Notes under the pieces: generated by a model
Database searches by the model: none
Told to the model about the DNA's origin: nothing
What the model saw: only the letters and a program-made list of their open reading frames with translations
Position numbers and translations under genes: made by a program
NCBI GenBank assembly: GCA_902624275.1
Contig: CACNWW010000004.1
Coordinates: 1 to 64,000 of the forward strand
Reading direction: 5' to 3'
From: an uncultured Fidelibacterota bacterium
GTDB taxonomy: Bacteria > Fidelibacterota > Marinisomatia > Marinisomatales > Marinisomataceae
Length of the DNA stretch: 64,000 nt
Part shown: in pieces, positions 41,653 to 51,641 of the stretch
How the letters are laid out: each line of letters opens with the position of its first letter
Numbering within the stretch: position 1 is the first letter of the stretch

Positions 41653-42636
41653 ATGAATAATTTTTCTAAAAAGTATTATAAAATAAATGAGCTTGAAGAA
41701 AAGTATACGGACCTACTTTGGGAGATCTTCACATCAGATGAGTTTGAAACTGATCTTCATAAAATAGAAAATTACTTGATAGAAAATAAAGATGAGCTTA
41801 AAGATTTATGGAAAACAAACAATATAGCAAAAGTCTCAATAGAAAGACTTATTCGCTTTTATGTTTATAGAAAATTAAATATTGAAGATATTTATCCATC
41901 TCCATTAAGCAGTGATTTAGCGGTTGTATTAGATGATATTGTGTTAAATGTTGACGCTAAAACTATAAACATGGCACCTAAAACAAATCCAGGAGATGAT
42001 AAAGCCATACATTTTGGTAAAGATCAGATAACATTTAAGAATTCAAACGGATTTGGAAAGGAAAAAGTTATCCATAATGGGCGAGAATATTTAATTAATA
42101 TTCCATTTATTCCGACATTAAAGCCCTACTATGATGAAAAGCCGGTGCTTACATATTTCTTTACACTTAATTATTTTGATGATTGGAAAACTATGCAAGA
42201 TCAGGAATATAAATTTGTTCATAAATCTCTAACATGTGTTCCACATAAAGTCGTAGTAGATAAAAAATTTGATAATAATATAATTTCTAATTACAAAGTT
42301 TATTCAAAAGTAAAAAATAAAACCGATATTCAACCTGCAGGAAATCTTAGCAAACAATTTAAATCAATAAAATCTGATAGAAATCTTATAAAGCATGGAA
42401 ATTTATATATCGACCCCTCTTTAAAACATCCATTTTTAGAAAATATATCTGTATGCAGAACAAAAGATAAATCAGGGAACTATCAAGTAAGTTTAGAAGG
42501 GGGCAGTGCAAGAATATTAAAGACAACTCTTCAAGAAAGAAAAGATAACAATAATGAAACTTGGAAAGGTGTGCGTACTTTTCGTTATTATAAGATTAAT
42601 GAAGATGGAGTATATACAAGAGTTACAAATGAGTAA
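41653..42636 (+). CDS. Type II restriction endonuclease, PD-(D/E)XK-like
   Basis: 327-aa protein. Residues 81-103 read YPSPLSSD...LNVDAK: Asp88, Asp101 and Lys103 fit a PD-(D/E)XK active site (D-x12-DxK). Helices before it (ERLIRFYVYRKLNIEDI) and the DDIVLNVDAKTINM strand resemble type II REases. It overlaps the methyltransferase start by eight bases, the usual arrangement of an REase with its cognate modification enzyme. The recognition site cannot be predicted from the protein alone. The region is as AT- and Lys/Asn-rich as the rest of the island. Confidence 0.8.
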   Translation: MNNFSKKYYKINELEEKYTDLLWEIFTSDEFETDLHKIENYLIENKDELKDLWKTNNIAKVSIERLIRFYVYRKLNIEDIYPSPLSSDLAVVLDDIVLNVDAKTINMAPKTNPGDDKAIHFGKDQITFKNSNGFGKEKVIHNGREYLINIPFIPTLKPYYDEKPVLTYFFTLNYFDDWKTMQDQEYKFVHKSLTCVPHKVVVDKKFDNNIISNYKVYSKVKNKTDIQPAGNLSKQFKSIKSDRNLIKHGNLYIDPSLKHPFLENISVCRTKDKSGNYQVSLEGGSARILKTTLQERKDNNNETWKGVRTFRYYKINEDGVYTRVTNE

Positions 42637-43831
42637 AAAAAAATATAGGGCAATAGGACTATTTTCTGGATGCGGAGGATTAGATTTAGGCTTTATCCAA
42701 GCTGGTTTTGATATTGTATGGGCAAATGATTTTGAAAAAGATTGTGTCGAAACCTATAAAAATAATATTGGTAACCATATAGTTTTAGGAGATATAAAAA
42801 ATATTCCTAGTTCTCAAATTCCTGATAAAATAGATGTTGTTCTTGGAGGATGGCCATGCCAAGGCTTTTCTATTGCAAACAAAAAAAGGAACAAAAAAGA
42901 TGAAAGAAATTTTCTTTATTTAGAAATGTTAAGAATTATAAAGGATAAACAACCTAAGATCTTTGTTGCTGAAAATGTAAAAGGTATTTTATCGCTACAC
43001 AATGGACAGGTAATAAGGATGATACTAGATGATTTTAAAAAGCTTGGATATGATGTAGAATTTAAGCTTTTGAAATCAAGTGATTATGGAGTGCCGCAGC
43101 ACAGAGAAAGGGTGGTAATAATTGGAAATCGAATAGGTGTAAAAAATCAATATCCTGACATTTTATATGGAGATGCTCAAAATTTATTCACCAAAAAAAA
43201 ATATGTAACTGTTGAAGAGGCTATTGGGCATTTATCAAATGTCAGAACTAGAGATAAAAGCTTCAATTTTAAGGGAAAAAAAATCCATAATCATGTTGCT
43301 AGAACAAACGTAAGCGACAAGTTTTGGGGTAGAAAACACAAAGTTAACCAACATGATATATGTGATTATTTAAAATATTGGAGAAATAAAAGTAATTGGA
43401 GTACAAAAAAAATAGATGAGCATTTTGGATACAAGCACACTGCAGGTCATTGGTTTAGGAAGGATAATAATTCAGGAAGTATTCCGAGACCTAGTGATTG
43501 GTGGGAATTAAAAAAAATACTTAAATTTGATGATAAATATGATAAGCAAGTAACTGAATTTGTTGAAAAAGAAATAGTATTTGAACAATCATTAAGAATA
43601 AGCAATTGGAAAAGACCTAGCGATACATTAACTGCAACAGGTCCTGAAATACATCCTAATAAAAAAAGGAGATTAAGTGTTAGGGAATGTGCTGCAATTC
43701 AAACCTTTCCTGATGATTTCATTTTTTATGGATCAATTGGTTCAATGCATAGACAGATAGGTAATGCAGTTCCTGTTAGAATGGCTAAAGAGATTGCTCT
43801 TTCTATAAAAGAAATTTTAGATAATAATTAA
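42629..43831 (+). CDS. DNA (cytosine-5-)-methyltransferase of a type II R-M system
   Basis: 400-aa C5-cytosine methyltransferase. Ordered motifs: I AIGLFSGCGGLDLGF, IV GGWPCQGFSIA (catalytic Cys77), VI VAENVKGI, VIII SDYGVPQHRERVVIIG, and X QIGNAVPVRMA, with a target-recognition region of about 190 residues before ATGPEIHPNKKRRLSVRECA (motif IX). I start it at the ATG at 42629, which puts motif I at the usual distance from the N-terminus. It would protect host DNA against the upstream nuclease(s). No C-protein (controller) gene is adjacent. Confidence 0.95.
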   Translation: MSKKKYRAIGLFSGCGGLDLGFIQAGFDIVWANDFEKDCVETYKNNIGNHIVLGDIKNIPSSQIPDKIDVVLGGWPCQGFSIANKKRNKKDERNFLYLEMLRIIKDKQPKIFVAENVKGILSLHNGQVIRMILDDFKKLGYDVEFKLLKSSDYGVPQHRERVVIIGNRIGVKNQYPDILYGDAQNLFTKKKYVTVEEAIGHLSNVRTRDKSFNFKGKKIHNHVARTNVSDKFWGRKHKVNQHDICDYLKYWRNKSNWSTKKIDEHFGYKHTAGHWFRKDNNSGSIPRPSDWWELKKILKFDDKYDKQVTEFVEKEIVFEQSLRISNWKRPSDTLTATGPEIHPNKKRRLSVRECAAIQTFPDDFIFYGSIGSMHRQIGNAVPVRMAKEIALSIKEILDNN

Positions 43832-43868
43832 TTTACGCATAATATATATTATGTATAATTAGTGACAT

Positions 43869-44537
43869 ATGAATAATACATTAGGAAAAACAACAAGATT
43901 AATGCTACTTACCTACCTTGGATTATTAACCCTGGCAGGTTTTTTCTATGGTGGTGGTAATTATGTCGACAAAACTACACCCTATTATAATTTTTTTAGA
44001 AATTTTATAAGTGATCTTGGCCGTACTACAAGTCATTCTGGTGATGATAATACTATATCTATTGTTTTGTTCTCAATAGGTATGATGGTTCAATTAATTG
44101 CAGTTTTAATATATCTTGTAAAAGCAGCTAATTACTTTTCTAGTCAATTCCCTAAAATTAGCTTATTAGCCAAATGTTCTGCAATTTTCGGCTCTATAAG
44201 TCTTTTAGGAGTCATATTAACACCTGCAGATGTTCCTTCGTTATACGCTTTGCATATTTTCTTTGCAAATTCAGTATTTAACGGTGCTTTTGTAACTTTA
44301 GGTATATATTCTTACTTATTTTACTCTAAAGGTCTTAAAAACGTCACTTACACCCTCTTTTTATGTTCCTTAATCATTCTTGGATATATAATATTTCTTG
44401 AAATTGGTCCTGAACCCTGGAAATCAATTCAATCACTAACTTTTCATGCAACCTATCAAAAGGTAGCTGTTTTAAGCTTAATTGGAACAGTTTGGGTTAT
44501 GTCAAAAGGTACAGATCTACTTGACGACAAAATTTAA
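43869..44537 (+). CDS. DUF998-like multi-pass membrane protein
   Basis: 222-aa protein with about six membrane helices. [21 protein letters not shown] after the first helix is the hallmark loop of the DUF998-type family (NxxSxLG). Later helices include [35 protein letters not shown] and [18 protein letters not shown]. Function of the family is unknown. The 3' end overlaps that of leuS by 21 bases on the opposite strand. It marks the right boundary of the accessory island. Confidence 0.75.
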   Translation: MNNTLGKTTRLMLLTYLGLLTLAGFFYGGGNYVDKTTPYYNFFRNFISDLGRTTSHSGDDNTISIVLFSIGMMVQLIAVLIYLVKAANYFSSQFPKISLLAKCSAIFGSISLLGVILTPADVPSLYALHIFFANSVFNGAFVTLGIYSYLFYSKGLKNVTYTLFLCSLIILGYIIFLEIGPEPWKSIQSLTFHATYQKVAVLSLIGTVWVMSKGTDLLDDKI

Positions 44538-46958
44538 AAGTCTGTTTGGTACATAAATTGTTTTTACAACATTTCCTTCAGATGTGAATTTTTCGACATT
44601 TTCTAACGACATTGCTTCAGAAATAACATCTTTTTCATCTGAATCTTTAGCTATATTAATATTAGCTCTAAGCTTGCCATTTACCTGAACAGCAATAGTA
44701 ACTTCATCTAATTGTATCAAACTCTCATCGAACTGTGGCCATGGCTGATATGTAATGGTTTCAGAATGACCTAGCAAACTCCAAAACTCTTCAGAAAGAT
44801 GAGGAACAAATGGGCTTAATATAATAACCAGCTCCTCAATAAGCTTTTTAGAAACTGTACTACATTTCTGCAAATGATTACAATAAATCATGAGTTGAGA
44901 TACAGCGGTATTAAAATGTAGGTTTTCGATATCTTCGCCTAATTTTTTAATTGTTTGATGGTGTACAAATAATGTGTCTTTATCCTCTTCATCACTATCA
45001 ACAATCTTCGAGGACAAATTACCATTTTCATCAACTATAATTGACCATAATTTATTTACAAATCTATAACATCCTTGTAAGCCTTTAGTGCTCCAAGGTT
45101 TTGATTTGTTTAAGGGCCCCATAAACATCTCATAAAGCCTCATAGAATCTGAACCGTATTCATCCATAATCTCTTCTGGATTTATTACATTTCCTCGAGA
45201 TTTGCTCATTTTTGTGCCATCATCTCCCAAAATCATTCCTTGATTATATAGTTTTTTAAATGGTTCTTTGGTCGATACTAGGCCTAAATCAAATAAAACA
45301 TGATGCCAAAATCTTGAGTACAATAAATGCAGTACTGCATGTTCTTGTCCGCCAATATATAAATCTACTGGCATCCAATAGTTTTCCCTTTCTTTTGACC
45401 ATGCTTCATTTGTGTTATTTGGATCTGTAAATCTTAAAAAATACCAACAAGATCCAGCCCATTGAGGCATAGTATTTGTTTCTCTAAGTCCAATAATATT
45501 ATCACTTTCATCTTTTACTTCAACCCAATTTTTAACTAATGATAATGGAGACTTACCATCATCTGATGGTTTATAATTTTCAACTTCAGGAAGCATTACA
45601 GGCAAATCTTTTTCCTGAATTAACTCTACTGAATTGTCTTTATGAATTAATGGAAATGGCTCTCCCCAATATCTTTGTCTTGAAAATAACCAATCTCTTA
45701 ATTTGTAATTAACAGTGGCTTTTCCGATTGAATTTTTTTCAATAAATAAAATTGCTTCCTTAATTGCTTGATCTACGCTTAAACCATCCATGGATAATGT
45801 TTTATCGTTTGAAGAGTTTATAATTTTGGCATTTCCTTTTGCAGTGTATGCAGCTTTTGATACATCGCCTCCCTCAACAACTTCTACTATAGGAAGATTA
45901 TATTTTGATGCAAACTCCCAATCTCTTTCGTCATGACCAGGAACAGCCATAATAGCACCGGTTCCATAACTAATCAGTACATAGTCAGCTATCCATATTT
46001 CAATTTTTTCTTTGCTAAAAGGATTTATTGCATAGCTTCCAGTAAAAACACCCGTTTTATCCTTATTAACTTCTGTTCTATCAAAATCTGATTTCTTTTT
46101 TGTTTCCTCAATATAAGCTTCCACTTTTGATCTTCGCTCATCAGTGACAATTGAATGAATTAAGGTATGTTCTGGAGCTAAAACCATATAAGATGCTCCG
46201 AAAAGAGTGTCAGGTCTTGTAGTGTATACATTGATAGTATCATTATGTCCATCAATATCAAACCCCAGCTCTACTCCCTCTGATTTACCAATCCAATTTT
46301 TTTGAAGTTCTTTAATATTTTCTGGCCAATCTAAATCATCTAATCCATCAAGTAATGACTCTGCATAGTCAGTAATCTTTAAAATCCATTGTCTCATTGG
46401 TAATCTTACTACGGGATGTCCGCCAATATCTGATTTTCCGTTAACAACTTCTTCGTTTGCAAGGACTGCTTTTAGCTCAGGACACCAATTGACAGCTACT
46501 TCCTGCTCATAAGCTAAGCCTTTATTGTAAAGTTGCATAAAAATCCATTGAGTCCACTTATAATAGTTAGGGTCAGTTGTATTTATTTCTCTAGACCAAT
46601 CGTAGGAAAAACCTAAGCTATTTATCTGTTTTTTGAAATTTAAGACATTTTGCTGAGTTGTTTCTTTTGGATGAGTACCTGTTTTAATAGCATATTGCTC
46701 TGCTGGAAGGCCAAACGCATCCCAACCTATAGGATGAAGTACATTAAAACCTTTCATGCGCTTATAACGCGCTACTATATCTGTTGCAACATAGCCTAAA
46801 GCATGACCTACATGCAATCCTGCTCCGGACGGATAAGGAAACATATCTAAAACATAATATTTAGGTTTATTTGTAGATGTGTCTTCAGTAATAAAGGTTT
46901 GATTTTCAGACCAAAATCTTTGCCATTTCTTTTCAATTTTTTTATGGTTATAGCTCAT
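44517..46958 (-). CDS. leuS: Leucine-tRNA ligase
   Basis: 813-aa class I synthetase. HIGH region: [21 protein letters not shown]1 editing domain with [19 protein letters not shown] near [10 protein letters not shown]; anticodon-binding helical domain and the C-terminal leucyl-specific end ([13 protein letters not shown]). The start [16 protein letters not shown] at 46958 is standard; an upstream in-frame TTG at 46979 would reach into msrA and is less likely. The gene follows msrA by eight bases on the minus strand. Confidence 0.97.
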   Translation of the reverse strand: MSYNHKKIEKKWQRFWSENQTFITEDTSTNKPKYYVLDMFPYPSGAGLHVGHALGYVATDIVARYKRMKGFNVLHPIGWDAFGLPAEQYAIKTGTHPKETTQQNVLNFKKQINSLGFSYDWSREINTTDPNYYKWTQWIFMQLYNKGLAYEQEVAVNWCPELKAVLANEEVVNGKSDIGGHPVVRLPMRQWILKITDYAESLLDGLDDLDWPENIKELQKNWIGKSEGVELGFDIDGHNDTINVYTTRPDTLFGASYMVLAPEHTLIHSIVTDERRSKVEAYIEETKKKSDFDRTEVNKDKTGVFTGSYAINPFSKEKIEIWIADYVLISYGTGAIMAVPGHDERDWEFASKYNLPIVEVVEGGDVSKAAYTAKGNAKIINSSNDKTLSMDGLSVDQAIKEAILFIEKNSIGKATVNYKLRDWLFSRQRYWGEPFPLIHKDNSVELIQEKDLPVMLPEVENYKPSDDGKSPLSLVKNWVEVKDESDNIIGLRETNTMPQWAGSCWYFLRFTDPNNTNEAWSKERENYWMPVDLYIGGQEHAVLHLLYSRFWHHVLFDLGLVSTKEPFKKLYNQGMILGDDGTKMSKSRGNVINPEEIMDEYGSDSMRLYEMFMGPLNKSKPWSTKGLQGCYRFVNKLWSIIVDENGNLSSKIVDSDEEDKDTLFVHHQTIKKLGEDIENLHFNTAVSQLMIYCNHLQKCSTVSKKLIEELVIILSPFVPHLSEEFWSLLGHSETITYQPWPQFDESLIQLDEVTIAVQVNGKLRANINIAKDSDEKDVISEAMSLENVEKFTSEGNVVKTIYVPNRLLNFVVK

Positions 46959-46966
46959 AAAAAATA

Positions 46967-47509
46967 TCAAATGGCACAACCATCTATACCCCTTTTCTTG
47001 TAATAGTCTTGATGGTATTCCTCTGCATCATAAAAATCTGAGATAGTTTCTACTTCTGTTACAACTTTAGAATTATATTTTCCTGATTCATTCAATGAAT
47101 TAATTTTACTTTCAATAATTTGTTTTTCATCTTCACTAGAAAAGTATGCAGCTGAACGATACTGGGTGCCTATATCAGGGCCTTGACGATTTAATGTAGT
47201 TGGATCGTGAAGCTCAAAGAAAGTGTCTACCAATTTTTCAAAAGAAACTTCATTAGGATCATACACAACCTCTACTGCTTCAGCATGACCTGTTAATCCC
47301 GTACAAACCAGTTCATATGAAGGATTTTTAACTTTTCCACCAATATATCCTACTGTTGTAGATTTAACTCCATTCATTTGTTGAAATGTGGATTCAACTC
47401 CCCAAAAACAACCAGCTGCAAATACAGCTTTTCTATTATCTGTGTCACTTGCCATTACTAACCCCGTTATTGAAATAAAAATTGCTATATATATTTTAAT
47501 TCTTTTCAT
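46967..47509 (-). CDS. msrA: Peptide-methionine (S)-S-oxide reductase MsrA, exported
   Basis: 180-aa MsrA with an N-terminal signal peptide (residues 1-20, cleavage near VMAS), so it should repair oxidised methionine outside the cytoplasm. Catalytic AAGCFWGVE (Cys34), then [45 protein letters not shown] and EEYHQDY. C-terminal RGIDGCAI gives a possible resolving Cys. It overlaps a 45-aa membrane ORF by 14 bases upstream and lies eight bases before leuS. Confidence 0.95.
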   Translation of the reverse strand: MKRIKIYIAIFISITGLVMASDTDNRKAVFAAGCFWGVESTFQQMNGVKSTTVGYIGGKVKNPSYELVCTGLTGHAEAVEVVYDPNEVSFEKLVDTFFELHDPTTLNRQGPDIGTQYRSAAYFSSEDEKQIIESKINSLNESGKYNSKVVTEVETISDFYDAEEYHQDYYKKRGIDGCAI

Positions 47510-47633
47510 ATGTATAATAAAAGTATGCTCCTATAATGCTCATTGGAATCGAAACAACCGCACCTATTACTGGTATAAGAAAAGATGCTAAAAATATACC
47601 GATACCAACAACTATTGTATTGAAAATACGCAC
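47496..47633 (-). CDS. 45-aa hydrophobic membrane protein upstream of msrA
   Basis: ORF starting with GTG at 47633, with AAAGG six bases upstream. The protein is almost wholly hydrophobic: FNTIVVGIGIFLASFLIPVI and [19 protein letters not shown] form two helices separated by a Pro-Gly turn, ending EKN. It overlaps the msrA start by 14 bases, which suggests translational coupling. No family recognised. Confidence 0.5.
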   Translation of the reverse strand: MRIFNTIVVGIGIFLASFLIPVIGAVVSIPMSIIGAYFYYTYEKN

Positions 47634-47717
47634 AATTAACCTTTCTTAATAAAATTTCTTTTAAAATTTCGCATTTTCACTTAAAAATTAAGAAAAAATA
47701 TAAATTAAATAAATAAA

Positions 47718-47744
47718 AAAGCCTCTCAATAAATGAGAGGCTTT
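47718..47744 (-). terminator. Intrinsic terminator downstream of the MerR-like regulator
   Basis: Stem AAAGCCTCTCA / TGAGAGGCTTT with a five-base loop. On the minus strand it is followed by TTTTTTATTT, so it terminates transcripts coming from the regulator gene at 47772-48119. Confidence 0.88.
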
Positions 47745-47771
47745 GGTGGCTACCATAATAGACTCTTACCC

Positions 47772-48119
47772 TTAGTGTCTATTTAGTATATTTAAAATAT
47801 TCTTTAATTCGTTTTTAATCTCATTTAAAGCTGATACCTGAGAATTTGATAACGTTTTTTTCGGTATAGTTTCAGTAGATCTGTTTTTAAGCTCTTTAAC
47901 CGCTCCTTTAATTGTAAACTTTTTATCATAAAGTAATTTCTTAATATCAAGTATCACTTTAATATCTTGCTTTTTATAAGTTCTATTTCCGGCTTTATTT
48001 TTTGCAGGTTTTAATGACGGAAATTCAGATTCCCAGTACCTTAAAACGTAAGGTTTAAGATCTGTCATTTCACTCACTTCCTTAATACTAAAATATAGTT
48101 TTAAATTTGTTTCAAGCAT
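47772..48119 (-). CDS. MerR-family transcriptional regulator
   Basis: 115-aa regulator with an N-terminal MerR winged helix: YFSIKEVSEMTDLKPYVLRYW, then FPSLKPAKNKAGNRTYKKQDI. A short helical tail follows, with no effector domain and no conserved Cys metal site. This is the minimal MerR type often found in FCB and delta-proteobacterial genomes. The targets are unknown. It has its own terminator, so it is likely monocistronic; about 60 AT-rich bases separate it from ald. Confidence 0.88.
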   Translation of the reverse strand: MLETNLKLYFSIKEVSEMTDLKPYVLRYWESEFPSLKPAKNKAGNRTYKKQDIKVILDIKKLLYDKKFTIKGAVKELKNRSTETIPKKTLSNSQVSALNEIKNELKNILNILNRH

Positions 48120-48180
48120 TGCATTAATAATATATAAAAAATATAATTAAAGTGATACTTTAAATAAGAAATTTATTTAA

Positions 48181-49278
48181 TTAAAGAGATTTTGGATCAA
48201 AATATTCTAGAGAATGAGCAATAGCAACTTCTTCATTTGTAAGTTTGCCATTATATGTATTAAGCGCCATAAGAAGCTTTTCATCACTAAACAAGCCTTT
48301 TAATCCAGAATTAGCAAATTTTAGTATGAATGGTTTTGTTGCTTCATTCAATGCATTTGTTGCTGTAAATGGAACAGCTGAAGGAATGTTTTTAACACAA
48401 TAATGTATAATATTATCTATCTCATATGTTGGATTTCCATGTGTTGTTGGTTTAGAGGTCTCAAAACATCCACCTTGATCAACAGAAACATCAGATAAAA
48501 TGGATTTAGGCTCCATTAAACTCAACATATCTCTTGATATGACCGTAGGAGGTTTCCCTCCAGGAGTTAAAACTGCTCCAACAACAATATCTACCATAGG
48601 TAAAATTCCCTCTATTACTTGTTTGGAGGATTCTCCAACATTTACTGCTGGATATCTAATTTTAATATCATTCAATAGTTCGTTATTTACATCTAGTAAT
48701 GTTGTACTAGCACCTAATCCTAAACTCATCTGCATAGCATTTAATCCAACAATACCACCACCAATGATTAATACGTTTGCAGGATCAGATAAGCTTGTAC
48801 CAGCAATTAACTTACCTTTTCCACCCTTACTCTTCTTTAAAAGCTCAATACTGTCTAACAAAGATAGTCTACCAGCAATTTCGCTCATTGGTTTTAACAT
48901 AGGAGTTTGATTGTTTACAACCACAGTTTCATATGCTAATCCAGTAACATTGCATTCCATAAGCTTCTGTGTTAATTCCTTTGATGAACTTAGGTGTAAA
49001 TAGGTAAAAATTGCCTTATTGGAAAGCATTTCAACTTCTTCTAATGATGGCTCTTTAACCTTAACAATTAACTCTGATTTATCAAAAACTTCAGACGCAG
49101 AATTAACAATTGTACATCCCAAAGATGAGTAGTCCTCATCATTATAGCCACTATCTTGACCTGCACCAGATTGGACATATAGCTCATGAGAGCTTTGAAG
49201 AAGCATTTTTGCTGTTTCTAAATTGATAGAAACACGATATTCTTGAGAAATAATTTCTTTTGGAATACCAATTTTCAT
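48181..49278 (-). CDS. ald: Alanine dehydrogenase
   Basis: 365-aa NAD-dependent alanine dehydrogenase, interconverting L-alanine and pyruvate plus ammonia. N-terminal MKIGIPKEIISQEYRVSIN, catalytic KVKEPSLEEV (Lys) and YLHLSSSKEL (His), Rossmann motif VLIIGGGIVGLNAMQM, and DVSVDQGGCFETSKPTTHGN near the C-terminal part: all standard. It begins nine bases after the pnp stop, so it seems to be carried at the end of the nusA-pnp operon. Confidence 0.96.
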   Translation of the reverse strand: MKIGIPKEIISQEYRVSINLETAKMLLQSSHELYVQSGAGQDSGYNDEDYSSLGCTIVNSASEVFDKSELIVKVKEPSLEEVEMLSNKAIFTYLHLSSSKELTQKLMECNVTGLAYETVVVNNQTPMLKPMSEIAGRLSLLDSIELLKKSKGGKGKLIAGTSLSDPANVLIIGGGIVGLNAMQMSLGLGASTTLLDVNNELLNDIKIRYPAVNVGESSKQVIEGILPMVDIVVGAVLTPGGKPPTVISRDMLSLMEPKSILSDVSVDQGGCFETSKPTTHGNPTYEIDNIIHYCVKNIPSAVPFTATNALNEATKPFILKFANSGLKGLFSDEKLLMALNTYNGKLTNEEVAIAHSLEYFDPKSL

Positions 49279-49287
49279 ATCTTTTTA

Positions 49288-51363
49288 TTATTCAGGTTTT
49301 TCAGTTAAAAGTTTAATGCTGAAATTTAAACGACCTTGTTTATCAATTTCAAATAGCTTTATCTTAACTTCATCACCCTCTGAAAGCACATCTTCGACTT
49401 TATTAACACGCTCCCATGCAAGTTGTGAAATGTGTACTAACCCTTCTCTTCCTGGAGCAAATTCAACGAAAGCACCAAAGTCTAAAATTTTAGTCACTTT
49501 ACCGTCAAAAATAGTTCCAACTTCTGGATCTTGAACTACAGCTTTAATTTGAGATATTGCATTATCTAATTTTGCTTTATTTTCTGCTGAAACGCTGACA
49601 GTACCATCATCTTCAATATTAATAACACATTCTGCGTTTTCCTGAAGAGCCTTAATGTTTTTACCTCCAGGACCAATTAATGCACCAATTTTATCTTTAT
49701 CTATCTTAAATGATTCAATTTGAGGAGCATATGGGGATAATGCATTTGGTTTATCAATTGCCTTATTCATTTCACCTAGAATATGCATTCTACCCTTATT
49801 TGCTTGTTTAAGAGCATTTGATAATACATCCATAGAAAGACCAGGAACTTTTAAATCAAGCTGTATTGCACTTATTCCATCCTTTGTACCAGCTACCTTG
49901 AAATCCATGTCTCCAAGGAAGTCTTCAGTACCTAAGATGTCACTTAAAACTGCGTAATTATCGTCTTCCATGATTAAACCCATAGCTATACCTGCCACAT
50001 GCTCCTTAATAGGAACACCTGCATTCATCATTGCTAATGAGCCACCACAAACAGATGCCATTGATGAAGAACCGTTTGATTCAGTAATTTCAGATACAAT
50101 TCGAACTGTATATGGAAATTCTTCTGAAGATGGTAATATAGGTTTTAAAGATCTTTCAGCTAAATGACCATGGCCAATTTCACGCCTATTAGTAAAACCA
50201 ATTCTTCCCGTCTCCCCAACGCAATATGGAGGAAAATTATAATGTAGTAAGAATGATTTTTTGTAATCGCTAGCCATTGAATCAATTATTTGCTCATCTC
50301 TACTAGATCCTAACGTTAAAGCAGCAATTGACTGGGTTTCACCGCGAGTAAACAATGCAGATCCGTGCGCTCTTGGAAGGATAGACTCAACAACACTAAT
50401 ATCTCTAATATCTTCTAATCCTCTTCCATCAACTCTAACTTTTTTATCTAAAACCGTTTTTCTAACAGTGTTTTTGAACATATTTTTAATATGATTCTTA
50501 ACTTCTGGATACATTTCTTCATCTTCAAGATATGGTTCCAATGCTTCTTTTTCAATCGCATTAAATTCATCATCTCTTGCTTGTTTGGTATCTAAATCAA
50601 ATATCTTCTCCATTTTTGACAAGTAAGTACCATCTAAAGACTTTTCAATATCTTCTGTTATAACTTTTGTATCAACAATCTCATAAGAATTGTCAAAATG
50701 TTCTGAAAACTCCATTTGAAGATCAACAATATCGTTAATTCCTTCCATTGCTACATCTAATGCTTCTAAAATTGTTTTTTCAGGAACAAAATTAGAACCA
50801 CCTTCAATCATACAAATTTTATCTTTTTTTCCTGTAACAATTAAGTCTAAATCTGATGATTCCATTTGTTCATGTGTTGGATTTAAAATATATTCTCCGT
50901 CGATTAATCCAACCTTTACTGAAGCAATAGGACCATCAAATGGTACTGGTGACAATAATAAGGCTGCTGAGGCACCAATAGCAGCTACAACATCTGGTGT
51001 GTTGACACCATCATAAGACATTGTAGTTAGCATAATTTGCAATTCATGTCTATAATTCTTAGGTATTAAAGGTCTAATAGGTCTATCAGTAAGACGCGAA
51101 GTTAAAACTTCAGCATCAGTAGGTTTAGCCTCTCTTTTAAAAAACCCTCCAGGTATTTTTCCACCCGCATAATGTTTTTCTCTGTATTCAACCTGCATTG
51201 GTAAAAAATCAATGCCTTCTCTTGGTTCAGATGAACAACATACTGTTGCTAAGATTGCTGTTTCTCCGTAACTAATAAATACAGAGCCACCAGCTTGCCT
51301 AGCGATTTGTCCAGATTCTATTTTTAGCGGCCTTCCCGCTATATTCTTTTCTACTTTTATCAT
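49288..51363 (-). CDS. pnp: Polyribonucleotide nucleotidyltransferase (PNPase)
   Basis: 691-aa phosphorolytic 3'-5' exoribonuclease and degradosome component. Two RNase PH-like domains (first ~1-210; second ~300-540 with TRGETQSIAALTLGS, LPSSEEFPYTVR and LGDMDFKVAGTKDGISAIQLD). A KH domain (IGALIGPGGKNIKAL) and a C-terminal S1 domain (GTIFDGKVTKILDFGAFVEF) follow. Full length. In E. coli the rpsO-pnp leader is an autoregulation site; here only eight bases separate the two genes. Confidence 0.97.
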   Translation of the reverse strand: MIKVEKNIAGRPLKIESGQIARQAGGSVFISYGETAILATVCCSSEPREGIDFLPMQVEYREKHYAGGKIPGGFFKREAKPTDAEVLTSRLTDRPIRPLIPKNYRHELQIMLTTMSYDGVNTPDVVAAIGASAALLLSPVPFDGPIASVKVGLIDGEYILNPTHEQMESSDLDLIVTGKKDKICMIEGGSNFVPEKTILEALDVAMEGINDIVDLQMEFSEHFDNSYEIVDTKVITEDIEKSLDGTYLSKMEKIFDLDTKQARDDEFNAIEKEALEPYLEDEEMYPEVKNHIKNMFKNTVRKTVLDKKVRVDGRGLEDIRDISVVESILPRAHGSALFTRGETQSIAALTLGSSRDEQIIDSMASDYKKSFLLHYNFPPYCVGETGRIGFTNRREIGHGHLAERSLKPILPSSEEFPYTVRIVSEITESNGSSSMASVCGGSLAMMNAGVPIKEHVAGIAMGLIMEDDNYAVLSDILGTEDFLGDMDFKVAGTKDGISAIQLDLKVPGLSMDVLSNALKQANKGRMHILGEMNKAIDKPNALSPYAPQIESFKIDKDKIGALIGPGGKNIKALQENAECVINIEDDGTVSVSAENKAKLDNAISQIKAVVQDPEVGTIFDGKVTKILDFGAFVEFAPGREGLVHISQLAWERVNKVEDVLSEGDEVKIKLFEIDKQGRLNFSIKLLTEKPE

Positions 51364-51371
51364 TTTCTTCT

Positions 51372-51641
51372 TTATCTTCCTCTTATCGATAGCTTATTGA
51401 TTAATTCATCATAACTATCAAGTTTAGTTTTTCTTAAATATTTCAAAAGCTTCTTTCGCTGTGACACTAATTTAACTAAACCATGTTTTGAATGAACATC
51501 TTTCTTGTGCATCTTTACATGTTCTGTCAATGATCTAATTCGATCAGTTAGAAGTGCAATTTGCGCTTCACTACTACCGACATTTTTTGCATCAAGACCT
51601 GCGTCTTGAAGAAGTGTACTTGTTTCTTTGCTATATTTCAT
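51372..51641 (-). CDS. rpsO: 30S ribosomal protein S15
   Basis: 89-aa S15. Motifs: VGSSEAQIALLTDRIRSLTEHVK, KDVHSKHGLVKLVSQRKKLL, KYLRKTKLDSYDELI. It binds 16S rRNA helices 20-22 and begins platform assembly. Its start overlaps the ribF stop by 11 bases, and pnp follows. Confidence 0.97.
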   Translation of the reverse strand: MKYSKETSTLLQDAGLDAKNVGSSEAQIALLTDRIRSLTEHVKMHKKDVHSKHGLVKLVSQRKKLLKYLRKTKLDSYDELINKLSIRGR

